Shown here: positions 15,665-21,839 of the stretch, piece by piece
Layout: every line of letters starts with the position of its first letter
How positions within the stretch are numbered: the stretch's first letter is position 1
Assembly (NCBI GenBank): GCA_030039095.1
Contig: JASHQP010000557.1
Span: 1-29,817, forward strand
Direction: 5' to 3'
DNA: 29,817 nt
From: Streptosporangiaceae bacterium
GTDB taxonomy: Bacteria; Actinomycetota; Actinomycetes; Streptosporangiales; Streptosporangiaceae
Notes under the pieces: generated by a model
Databases searched by the model: none
What the model was told of the DNA's origin: nothing
The model's input: the letters and a program-made list of their open reading frames with translations, nothing else
Program-made: the position numbers and the translations under genes

Positions 15665-16954
15665 CTAGACGGCGGGGCGGCGGGGGACGACCGCGTACTG
15701 GCGCAGGTACAGGTCCCGGAACGTCACCGGCCCGCGCGGCCCCGGCACGGCGTCGATGTTGATGCCGGTCTCCGGCAGCGAGAGCAGCTTGAAACCGTCC
15801 AGCAGGCGAGGCGAGGCGTTCCAGAACGCCCCGGTGCCCGCGTAGGTGTCCAGGAACTCGCCGGCCGCGGCGGCGTCCTCCGCCACGATCGCGCCGGCCA
15901 GCCCCGATGTCTCGGTGTTGGCGATCACCGCGGCGTCTCCCGGGCCGGCCGCCGCGGCCACGGTGATCGTGGCCTCGGAGCCTGCTTCCAGCGCCCACTC
16001 GAGGCCGAGCGGATGCTGGTGGGGTGGCAGCGACACGGCCACGCCGAGCCGTTGCGCCAGCTCGGTTACCGACGGGACCATGACATCCCATACGTCCTGG
16101 TGAACGAGGAGCAAGTTCAGCCGGTTGCAGACGCCAAGGCGGTCCAGGCTGGCTTCGATCAGCCGCAGGGCCAGCGCCCGGTCTGCCGACGAGTCGAGGT
16201 AGAGCACCGCACCGCCGTCCGCGTGCGCCAGCGTCCGCACCCCGTGCAGCGCGGCCTCGCGGGCCAGCGCCCTGGTGCTCTCGCCGCTGCCGCGCAGGAT
16301 CACCAGCGGTATCAGGGCCGGCTCGCGGACGAGCGCGAATGCCGTCTGGCGGCCGGGCGAACGCAGCAGCTGGACGGCCGCCGGGTCCAGCCCGGTGCTG
16401 GCCATTGCCGGGCCCACGACCTCGTCGATCAGCACCGCGGCCGACCCGATCGCGCTGGAGCCGGTGCGCAGGACGCCCGCGTTGCGCGACTTGATCAGCT
16501 GCGACGCGACGTCGACCACCACGTTGGGGCGGGCCTCGAAGTTGGCCCCGATGACGCCCACCGGCCGTCGCCACTCCTGCAGCTCGAGGCCGTCGTTCAG
16601 GTCCCGGATGCGAACCCTGTCCTGCTGCGCTCCCACCTCGGCCAGCGCCCTGAGCTGATCGGCCATGGCGCCTATCCGGCCCGCGTCGAGCGTGAGCCGG
16701 TCGACGAACGCGCTGGCCAGCCCCTCGTCCTTGGCCGCCTGCACGTCCCGGGCGTTGGCCGCGGCCACCTCGGCTGCGCGCTCACCGAGCCTTGCGGCGA
16801 TCGCGCGCAGCGTTTCATCCAGCCCGTCGGCGGGCATCCGCCTGAGCTGCGCGGCCGCCGCGTGCGCGGCCCGGCCTGCGGCGGCAACCGCCGCGGCGGC
16901 TTCCTGCTCGGCGGCGTCGTCCCGGGGGGCAGCGATCGAAGCCTTGCGCGCCAT
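15665..16954 (-). CDS. proA: Divergent glutamate-5-semialdehyde dehydrogenase-like protein
   Basis: ProA reduces glutamyl 5-phosphate to the semialdehyde in proline synthesis. In the 429-residue reading the expected blocks are present but drifted: PVGVIGANFEARPNVVVDV (ProA usually has GxIYExRPNVTxD), LIKSRNAGVLRTGSS, LIPLVILRGSGES, and the catalytic Cys276 in LGVCN. The usual TETLLVH reads LNLLLVH, and the C-terminus (GPRGPVTFRDLYLRQYAVV) matches the usual GPxGLEELTxYKWV only in outline. ATG 16954 is preferred because GGAG lies six bases upstream; 16978 is possible. It follows the ferredoxin gene by 40 bp and converges with the proB-like and GNAT genes. It may be a paralogue used outside ordinary proline synthesis, or simply a fast-evolving ProA. 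Confidence 0.82.
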   Translation of the reverse strand: MARKASIAAPRDDAAEQEAAAAVAAAGRAAHAAAAQLRRMPADGLDETLRAIAARLGERAAEVAAANARDVQAAKDEGLASAFVDRLTLDAGRIGAMADQLRALAEVGAQQDRVRIRDLNDGLELQEWRRPVGVIGANFEARPNVVVDVASQLIKSRNAGVLRTGSSAIGSAAVLIDEVVGPAMASTGLDPAAVQLLRSPGRQTAFALVREPALIPLVILRGSGESTRALAREAALHGVRTLAHADGGAVLYLDSSADRALALRLIEASLDRLGVCNRLNLLLVHQDVWDVMVPSVTELAQRLGVAVSLPPHQHPLGLEWALEAGSEATITVAAAAGPGDAAVIANTETSGLAGAIVAEDAAAAGEFLDTYAGTGAFWNASPRLLDGFKLLSLPETGINIDAVPGPRGPVTFRDLYLRQYAVVPRRPAV

Positions 16955-16994
16955 TTGGCTCTCCAGCGGCATCGTCATCCGGGCCGGTGCGGAC

Positions 16995-17333
16995 CTAGGC
17001 CTGCGGGTACGAGGCGACGAGCTCGGTGTCGGCCCCGACGACGCCGGTCCTCGCGGCGCCACCCGGGGAGCCTAGCGGCTGATCGCGCCCGGGCAGCGGC
17101 TCGGCGAAGAACCGCGCGTTGTCGGCGAGGAAGGGCCCCTGGTCGTCGGGCAGGTCGTCCTCGTAGTAGATCGCCTCGACCGGGCACACGGGCTCGCACG
17201 CCCCGCAGTCGACGCACTCGTCGGGATGGATGTAGAGCGCCCGAGCGCCCTCGTAGATGCAGTCGACCGGGCATTCCTCGATGCACGTGCGGTCCAAGAC
17301 GTCGATGCATGCTGCGCCAATGACGTAGGTCAC
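16995..17333 (-). CDS. fdxA: 7Fe ferredoxin, FdxA/FdxC type
   Basis: A small electron carrier of 112 residues. Cys9, Cys17 and Cys50 match the [3Fe-4S] ligands and Cys21, Cys40, Cys43 and Cys46 the [4Fe-4S] ligands of 7Fe ferredoxins, with the free Cys25 also in place (C-x7-C-x3-CP-x2-C, then CxxCxxCxxxCP). The acidic C-terminal region ([18 protein letters not shown]) is typical of the actinobacterial form. GTG 17333 is chosen because GGGGAG lies just upstream and the family begins TYVI. The last 30 residues are a Gly/Ala-rich tail of no clear role. The gene is followed by the proA-like gene after 40 bp, in a probable two-gene operon. Confidence 0.92.
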   Translation of the reverse strand: MTYVIGAACIDVLDRTCIEECPVDCIYEGARALYIHPDECVDCGACEPVCPVEAIYYEDDLPDDQGPFLADNARFFAEPLPGRDQPLGSPGGAARTGVVGADTELVASYPQA

Positions 17334-17536
17334 CAATGCTCCCCGGGGTGATGCGTCAGCCTCATCAGCTGGCCGGTCGATTTTCACGAATACGATAGTT
17401 GTAATGCTAACGCTGGCCGACCGGGCGGCCGGAGGCGCGGCGATGGTCTCGAGAACGGCGTCGGCCTCCGCGCCCGCTCAGAGCGTTCATGCCTTCTATC
17501 ATTGCAGGCCGGCGGCCGTGGCCATAGCCGCGGTTA

Positions 17537-17559
17537 CCGGGCCCGGCATCCGGGCCCGG
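17537..17559 (-). terminator. GC hairpin past the CxxC-protein gene
   Basis: Two copies of the self-complementary CCGGGCCCGG flank a three-base loop, 17 bp past the stop of the 62-residue protein. It has ten-base arms and no T-run. Actinobacterial terminators often lack the T-run, so termination of the regulator operon is plausible. Confidence 0.5.
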
Positions 17560-17575
17560 CCTCGAGTCACCTGAC

Positions 17576-17764
17576 CTAGTCCTGGGGCTGCGTTGCCAGC
17601 ACGCAACCGTCCCGGTGGCCCTCACTCGTCATCGCGCCGCATTCGGGGCACACGAGGTGCGCCCAGCAGGCGGCCTCGCCGCCCGCACGTTCGGAGCTGG
17701 CAGCCTGACCTGCATCGTCAACGTCTGCCGGGTCATCGCCCGACCGCGGTACCGGCTTGATCAT
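17576..17764 (-). CDS. Small CxxC protein, possible zinc ribbon
   Basis: A 62-residue hydrophilic protein. The first 30 residues are acidic and probably disordered. The C-terminal half has Cys33, Cys39 and Cys42 (CPEC), His50 and Cys54, arranged like a small zinc or iron-sulfur site (CxxC-x7-H-x3-C). The ATG overlaps the stop of the upstream regulator gene as ATGA, so the two are coupled. I recall short Cys-rich proteins of this kind beside regulators in actinomycetes, but assign no function. A role as partner or metal relay for the regulator is inference. No enzyme motif is visible. Confidence 0.7.
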   Translation of the reverse strand: MIKPVPRSGDDPADVDDAGQAASSERAGGEAACWAHLVCPECGAMTSEGHRDGCVLATQPQD

Positions 17765-18528
17765 CGTTCCTCCACGCGCTTTCGCTGCCCTGGTCGCCTC
17801 AGCGCTGCGTCCGGGTCCCGGACGTGGGCAGGCTCCCCCCGGGCCTGCGCGCTGGCGACGCTGAGCCGCGCGATGCAGCTCCCCGGCTCGGCGAACGGCT
17901 GCAGGCTGTCCGCGTTCACCGGTGCCCGGGTCATCTCGAGCACGCCCTGCAAGAGGCCCAGGTGCATGGCGCACACGACATCCTGGTGCTGCTCAGCCAC
18001 CTCACGGAACGGGCACTGGCGCAGGCGAATCCGGTAGCCCGAGCGCTCGCCGACAACCTCCGGAGCGAACCCGATCTCTTCCAGCGCCGAGACAAGCTGC
18101 GTCACCGCCTGCTCGGCGGCCGGTCCCCGGTGGGGAGGCGGCTGCTCGGCAAGGTAACGGCCCCACTCGCGTCCTGCCTCGGTGACCGCCGCCTGCGGCT
18201 GGGGCATCATCCCGGCGATCATGCTGGTGAGCATCTCGGCGAGCAGCCGGTACCGTCGCTGTCCCGTCGGCCCGTCCCCGTCCGCGGCCCGGTAGGCCAT
18301 GCTGGGACGGCCCGGCGTGTCCCGGGGCTGTGGCTCCCTCGTTGCGAGGCCCGCTTCCACGAGTCCCTCGAGGTGGAAGCGCGCGGTGTTGGCGTGCAGC
18401 CCGCTCCTGTCGGCGACGTCCTGCACCCGGAGTGGACCCGGCGCCCCCGCCAGCAGATCGAGAACCCGTGCACGGCCGTCCCCGAGCCGGGCACCGGCGT
18501 CGGGTGCAATGAGAGCCCGGACGTCCAT
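17761..18528 (-). CDS. ArsR-like HTH regulator with C-terminal cysteines, COG2345/SufR-like
   Basis: A 255-residue predicted transcription factor. The N-terminal winged HTH (about 18-80) has VQDVADRSGLHANTARFHLEGLVEAGLA as recognition segment and GRPSMAYR as wing. The C-terminal domain has Cys172 in RQCPF, Cys186 in DVVCAMH and Cys218 in GSCIARL. These lie in the region where SufR-type regulators bind a [4Fe-4S] cluster; spacing here is x13 and x31, so a metal or cluster sensor is likely but not proven. The start at 18528 follows an AT-rich promoter holding the palindrome at 18559-18569, which suits autoregulation. The gene is coupled by ATGA to the small CxxC protein. The target genes are unknown; no suf operon is in the window. 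Confidence 0.82.
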   Translation of the reverse strand: MDVRALIAPDAGARLGDGRARVLDLLAGAPGPLRVQDVADRSGLHANTARFHLEGLVEAGLATREPQPRDTPGRPSMAYRAADGDGPTGQRRYRLLAEMLTSMIAGMMPQPQAAVTEAGREWGRYLAEQPPPHRGPAAEQAVTQLVSALEEIGFAPEVVGERSGYRIRLRQCPFREVAEQHQDVVCAMHLGLLQGVLEMTRAPVNADSLQPFAEPGSCIARLSVASAQARGEPAHVRDPDAALRRPGQRKRVEER

Positions 18529-18558
18529 GAGCGCATTTTACCCTAGAACAGATAATTT

Positions 18559-18569
18559 ACACAGTGTGT
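18559..18569. promoter_or_regulatory. ACACA-G-TGTGT palindrome in AT-rich promoter
   Basis: An 11-bp perfect dyad around one base, 31 bp upstream of the COG2345-like regulator start, inside an AT-rich island (18535-18582). It is a good candidate for the regulator's own operator. Confidence 0.45.
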
Positions 18570-18664
18570 TTCGTCTAAATTCAGGGCCGCCTGACGGGCC
18601 GTGCTGCGCCGGCTGGCCGACGGTGCCAGCGAGGTCCCGACGCAGGAGGTTCTGCCCACCGAAC

Positions 18665-18680
18665 TGCTGCTCGGGCAGCA
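18665..18680 (-). terminator. Hairpin past the P450 gene
   Basis: TGCTGC and GCAGCA pair around TCGG, 22 bp past the P450 stop. There is no T-run. Confidence 0.35.
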
Positions 18681-18702
18681 CCGAAGGCGTTCCCGTGGCG
18701 CG

Positions 18703-19977
18703 CTAGCCGCCGATACGCAGCGGGAGCGCACGCGGCCCGCGGATCTGGCCGGCCGACCACGTCACCGCGGACGGGTCGGCGAGGCTGAATTCCGGAATCC
18801 GCTCGAGCCACACCTCGAGGGCGACCCGCAGTTCCATCCGGGCCAGGTGTGAGCCGACGCAGCGGTGGATGCCAAGACCGAACGCGGCGTGCCGGTTGAC
18901 CTTGCGGTCGATGACGACCTCGCCGGCGTGGTCGAACTGCGCCGGGTCGCGGTTGGCCGCGGGGAACGACAGCAGGATCCAGTCGTCGGTTTTCATGTCC
19001 ACGCCATGCCAGTGCATGTCTTCCTTCACCAGCCGCGCCATCGTGACCGGCGCGAAGGCCCGCAGGAACTCCTCCATGGCGGTCGTCAGCAGCGCGGGTT
19101 CGGCGACGAGCCGCTCGCGGTCCTGCGGGGTCTTCGCCAGGTGCCACAGCGAGGCGCCGATCGCGCTCCACGTCGTGTCGATGCCCGCGATCAGCAGCAG
19201 GGCCATGGTCCCGGCGACGTGATCCGCCTCGAGCTTGCTGCCGTAGAGCTCGGCGTTGATCAGGAACGTGGTGAGGTCGTCGCGCGGGTGATCGAGGTGA
19301 TCCCGGATCTGCTGGAGCAGGTAGTCGAAGAGCTGCTGCATCCGCTCGATGCGCTCGTCCGGCTCCTGGTTGACGCCTTCGAGGGTGTTCTCGACGAACT
19401 CACGGAACCGTGGCCCGTCCTCGGGCGGGAAGCCCAGCATGTCGGCGATCACCCGGATCGGGATGTGCTGGGCGTACTCGCTGGCGGCATCCACGATCGA
19501 GCGCTCCCCGAACGCGTCGATCAGCGAGTGGCAGAACGCCCTTGTCGCGGGCTCCTGCCTGGCAACCGAGGCCTTGGTGAACGCGGGCAGCAGCAGCTTT
19601 CGCGCATCGTGGTGGAACGGCGGGTCGGAGGAGATCGGCGGCGACCCCCCGACCGGTGCCTCGTCGGCCGGAGGCCGGAAGTTGCTCATGATGATCGCCC
19701 GCGAGGAAAAGTGCTCGGTGTCGTACGCGACCGCCGCCACGTCCTGGTACCGGGTTGGCAGCCAGCCGCCACCGAAGCGATCCGTGTGCGCGATCGGGCA
19801 TCGCTGGCGCAGCTCGTCCTGGATCGGGTAAGGATCGGCCGACCATGCCGGCTCCACGTGTGAGAAGTCGGTTGCCCAGTCCGAGACCGGCCCGGTGATG
19901 ATCTCGTTGCGGATGCCCAGCGGCTCCTCGCCCGCCGTATCGCGGAAGTCCTGGGTGAAGCGGTCGTCGACGCTCAT
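18703..19977 (-). CDS. Bacterial class I cytochrome P450
   Basis: A soluble 424-residue heme monooxygenase needing ferredoxin and a reductase. The I-helix oxygen-activation motif AGIDTT is at 264-269, the K-helix ExxR at 303-306 (EFLR), and the heme loop FGLGIHRCVG at 366-375 with Cys373 as thiolate ligand. Length and motifs are normal. ATG 19977 follows the stop of the upstream TetR-ferredoxin gene after one base (TGACATG) and has GAGGAG upstream. The ferredoxin encoded there is the obvious electron donor. The N-terminal block with ISSDPPFHHDARKLLLPAF is common in P450s acting on hydrophobic acids, terpenes or steroids, but I cannot name the CYP family or substrate. No ferredoxin reductase gene is in the window. 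Confidence 0.94.
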   Translation of the reverse strand: MSVDDRFTQDFRDTAGEEPLGIRNEIITGPVSDWATDFSHVEPAWSADPYPIQDELRQRCPIAHTDRFGGGWLPTRYQDVAAVAYDTEHFSSRAIIMSNFRPPADEAPVGGSPPISSDPPFHHDARKLLLPAFTKASVARQEPATRAFCHSLIDAFGERSIVDAASEYAQHIPIRVIADMLGFPPEDGPRFREFVENTLEGVNQEPDERIERMQQLFDYLLQQIRDHLDHPRDDLTTFLINAELYGSKLEADHVAGTMALLLIAGIDTTWSAIGASLWHLAKTPQDRERLVAEPALLTTAMEEFLRAFAPVTMARLVKEDMHWHGVDMKTDDWILLSFPAANRDPAQFDHAGEVVIDRKVNRHAAFGLGIHRCVGSHLARMELRVALEVWLERIPEFSLADPSAVTWSAGQIRGPRALPLRIGG

Positions 19978-19978
19978 G

Positions 19979-20788
19979 TCACGGCTCCTCGTCCAGGCTG
20001 ATCGCGCGCTCCGGGCAGTTGGCGGCCGCCAGCCTTGCTTGCTCTTCCTTGCCGGGCGGAACGATCCCGTCGCCCAGCACCTGCCCGTAGCCCTCGTCGT
20101 CCTCGCCGAACAGGTCCGGGGCCAGGTCGTAGCAGCGGCCGTGCCCTTGGCACCGGTCGGTGTCGATCTGCAATCTCACGTCGTCACTCCCCTCGTGTGG
20201 CCCGGCACTGGCGAGGCCGGCGACGACGCGGGCCAGCAGCGCGGCCCACTCCTCGGCACCGACCGCATGCAGGTCAGGTGTTATCAGGGCGCTGCCCATC
20301 GCCAGCAGCAGGCAGAAATGCGCCAGGGCGTTCGGCGACAGCGCGGGGTCGAGCTCACCGCCGGCCTGGGCGGCACGCATGAGGTCGGCGAGCATGTCGG
20401 CCCGTTCGCCAATGTACGTACGCATCGGCCGGGCCATGTCGTCGTCGCGGCGGGCCGCCACCAGCGCCTCGACGACCAGGTACTCGCGGGCGCCGCGGCG
20501 CAGCGGCAGCCACTGGCCCACGACCAGCAGCAGGTCCGTGATCGACCGGCCAGGGTCGGCGGCGAACGCCTCGGCGAGCAGCCGCCGTCCGTGCGCACGC
20601 AGGGCCTGGACGAGCAATTCCGCCTTGGACGCGAAGTGCGTGTACAGCGCGCCGTTGCTGACACCCGCCGCGGCGGCGATGTCTGCCACCCGGGTGCCGT
20701 CGTACCCGCGCTCGGCAAAGATGTCGGCGGCCGCGCTCAGCAGCCGCTCGCGCGTTTCGGCGGCCGTGACGCCCGCGATGCGCCCCAT
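19979..20788 (-). CDS. TetR regulator fused in frame to a 3Fe-4S ferredoxin
   Basis: A 269-residue fusion. Residues 10-57 are a canonical TetR HTH (TRVADIAAAAGVSNGALYTHF), followed by the helical ligand domain to about 195. After a short linker (GPHEGSDD) a complete P450-type ferredoxin begins at about 204: Cys213-x5-Cys219 and Cys258-Pro are the three ligands of a [3Fe-4S] cluster, with the usual DLAPDLFGEDDEG stretch between. No stop separates the parts. GTG 20179 (residue 204) with GAGGGGAG eight bases before it could also start the ferredoxin alone (66 residues). The P450 follows one base after the stop. Either the ferredoxin is made both ways, or the fusion gives a TetR protein with a redox cluster. 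The operator at 20795-20816 suggests autoregulation. Confidence 0.9.
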   Translation of the reverse strand: MGRIAGVTAAETRERLLSAAADIFAERGYDGTRVADIAAAAGVSNGALYTHFASKAELLVQALRAHGRRLLAEAFAADPGRSITDLLLVVGQWLPLRRGAREYLVVEALVAARRDDDMARPMRTYIGERADMLADLMRAAQAGGELDPALSPNALAHFCLLLAMGSALITPDLHAVGAEEWAALLARVVAGLASAGPHEGSDDVRLQIDTDRCQGHGRCYDLAPDLFGEDDEGYGQVLGDGIVPPGKEEQARLAAANCPERAISLDEEP

Positions 20789-20794
20789 GCAGAA

Positions 20795-20816
20795 ATTAAA
20801 AGACCGTTCATTTGAT
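20795..20816. promoter_or_regulatory. 22-bp imperfect palindrome before the TetR-ferredoxin gene
   Basis: The arms ATTAAAAGA and TCATTTGAT pair at seven of nine positions around CCGT. The site begins seven bases upstream of the start codon, in the only AT-rich stretch of this gap. Position and symmetry suit a TetR operator overlapping the promoter. The gene has no clear ribosome site. Confidence 0.5.
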
Positions 20817-20913
20817 TCGTCAACGGCCGCCCGGACTACTGGGCGCTCCGAGTCGTCAACGGCCGCCCGGGCGGCCGGGCGCTCCCGGGACTACTGGGCG
20901 CTCCCGGACTACT
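20817..20913. repeat. Degenerate 18-bp tandem array between divergent regulators
   Basis: Six units start every 18 bp from 20817. Units 1 and 3 are identical (TCGTCAACGGCCGCCCGG). Units 2 and 5 share ACTACTGGGCGCTCC with one base of register shift, unit 4 shares GGGCGCTCC, and the last is truncated (GACTACTAG). Confidence 0.75.
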
Positions 20914-20951
20914 AGTCGCGTACGCCGGGCGGCCCGGGCCCAGCCCGGTAA

Positions 20952-20974
20952 GGTGCTTCGTAGAGCGAAGCACC
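20952..20974. promoter_or_regulatory. Perfect 9-bp hairpin upstream of the GntR gene
   Basis: GGTGCTTCG and CGAAGCACC flank TAGAG, 42 bp before the GntR start. It could be an operator or a leader stem-loop. No T-run follows. Confidence 0.5.
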
Positions 20975-21015
20975 GCCGCGGTTGCACCAGCCGCGGTCGC
21001 AAGTCGGAAGCGGGT

Positions 21016-21717
21016 GTGACGAGCGGATTGACCGGGATCGAACCCATCGACTTCGCCGCAGCCTACGAGGTCGTCACCGAGCGGATACGGCGGGCTATCC
21101 ACATCGGCTCTTACCTTCCTGGCGACAAACTGCCCCCCGAGCGAATGCTGGCGCAGCAGCTTGGCGTGTCCCGCACGACAGTTCGCGAGGCCATCCGCGT
21201 CCTGGAGGGCGAGGGGTACGTCGTCAGCAGGCGCGGGGCGAGCGGTGGCATCCTCGTCCTCGATCAGGCCGAGAACGAGGAGCGCATCCGCCCGCTGCTG
21301 ACCGAGAAGCTTCCCGAGATCGAGGAGACCTTCGACTACCGCATCGCGGTCGAGGGGGCCGCGGCCCGGCTCGCTGCGGACCGCCGTACCGACGAGGACC
21401 TGGCCATCCTGCGGGACGCCTACGAGGTCATGCGCGCCGACCGCGAGACCCTGCGGTTCCGCGCCGCCGACAACGTCTTTCACCTGGCCATCGCCGACGC
21501 GGCGCGGAACCGGCTCATGCGCCAGGCCATCGAGGACGCGCGGGCGGCGATGTGGGTGGGAATCGACCGCCTGATCACCCAGGTGTTCACGAACGCGAAC
21601 CGGCACCACAAGCACATCCTGGACGCCATCGCCGACCGCGATCCCGACGCTGCGCAGAAGGCGGTCGTCGACCACCTCGAGCACGCACGCCGCGACCTGC
21701 GGCGCAGCCTGCGGTAG
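21016..21717 (+). CDS. GntR-family regulator, FadR/FCD subfamily
   Basis: A 233-residue regulator. The winged HTH (about 14-80) is typical: PGDKLPPERMLAQQLGVSRTTVREAIRVLEGEGYV. The C-terminal FCD effector domain (about 100-228) keeps the metal ligands Asp152 and His156 (DNVFH), His198 and His220. Such domains usually sense small carboxylates or related ligands. GTG 21016 is chosen because GGAAG lies five bases upstream and the upstream frame is repeat DNA. The BVMO-SDR operon starts 122 bp downstream on the same strand, so it probably regulates that operon. The gene is divergent from the TetR-ferredoxin gene. Confidence 0.9.
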   Translation: MTSGLTGIEPIDFAAAYEVVTERIRRAIHIGSYLPGDKLPPERMLAQQLGVSRTTVREAIRVLEGEGYVVSRRGASGGILVLDQAENEERIRPLLTEKLPEIEETFDYRIAVEGAAARLAADRRTDEDLAILRDAYEVMRADRETLRFRAADNVFHLAIADAARNRLMRQAIEDARAAMWVGIDRLITQVFTNANRHHKHILDAIADRDPDAAQKAVVDHLEHARRDLRRSLR

Positions 21718-21839
21718 CGGCACGCGCCGAGGCGCCAAAGCCGTGTTGACCTCCGGCGGAGGCCTGTGCCAGGCTGCGCTTAAGGTATGACGTATGGACC
21801 AATTGCCACTTGAACCAGTCCTGACGCCGCTTTGCCGGG

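Noticed and set aside
17407..17625. 72-codon minus-strand ORF upstream of the ferredoxin
   Set aside because: Arg/Gly-rich with no ribosome site. It overlaps the GC hairpin and the end of the 62-residue protein gene.
20836..21738. 300-codon minus-strand open frame opposite the GntR gene
   Set aside because: No domain. The plus strand gives a full FadR-type regulator.
21798..21804. ACCAATT as half of a PdhR/LldR-type GntR operator before the second BVMO
   Set aside because: Only one half-site is present; the facing AATTGGT half is absent.
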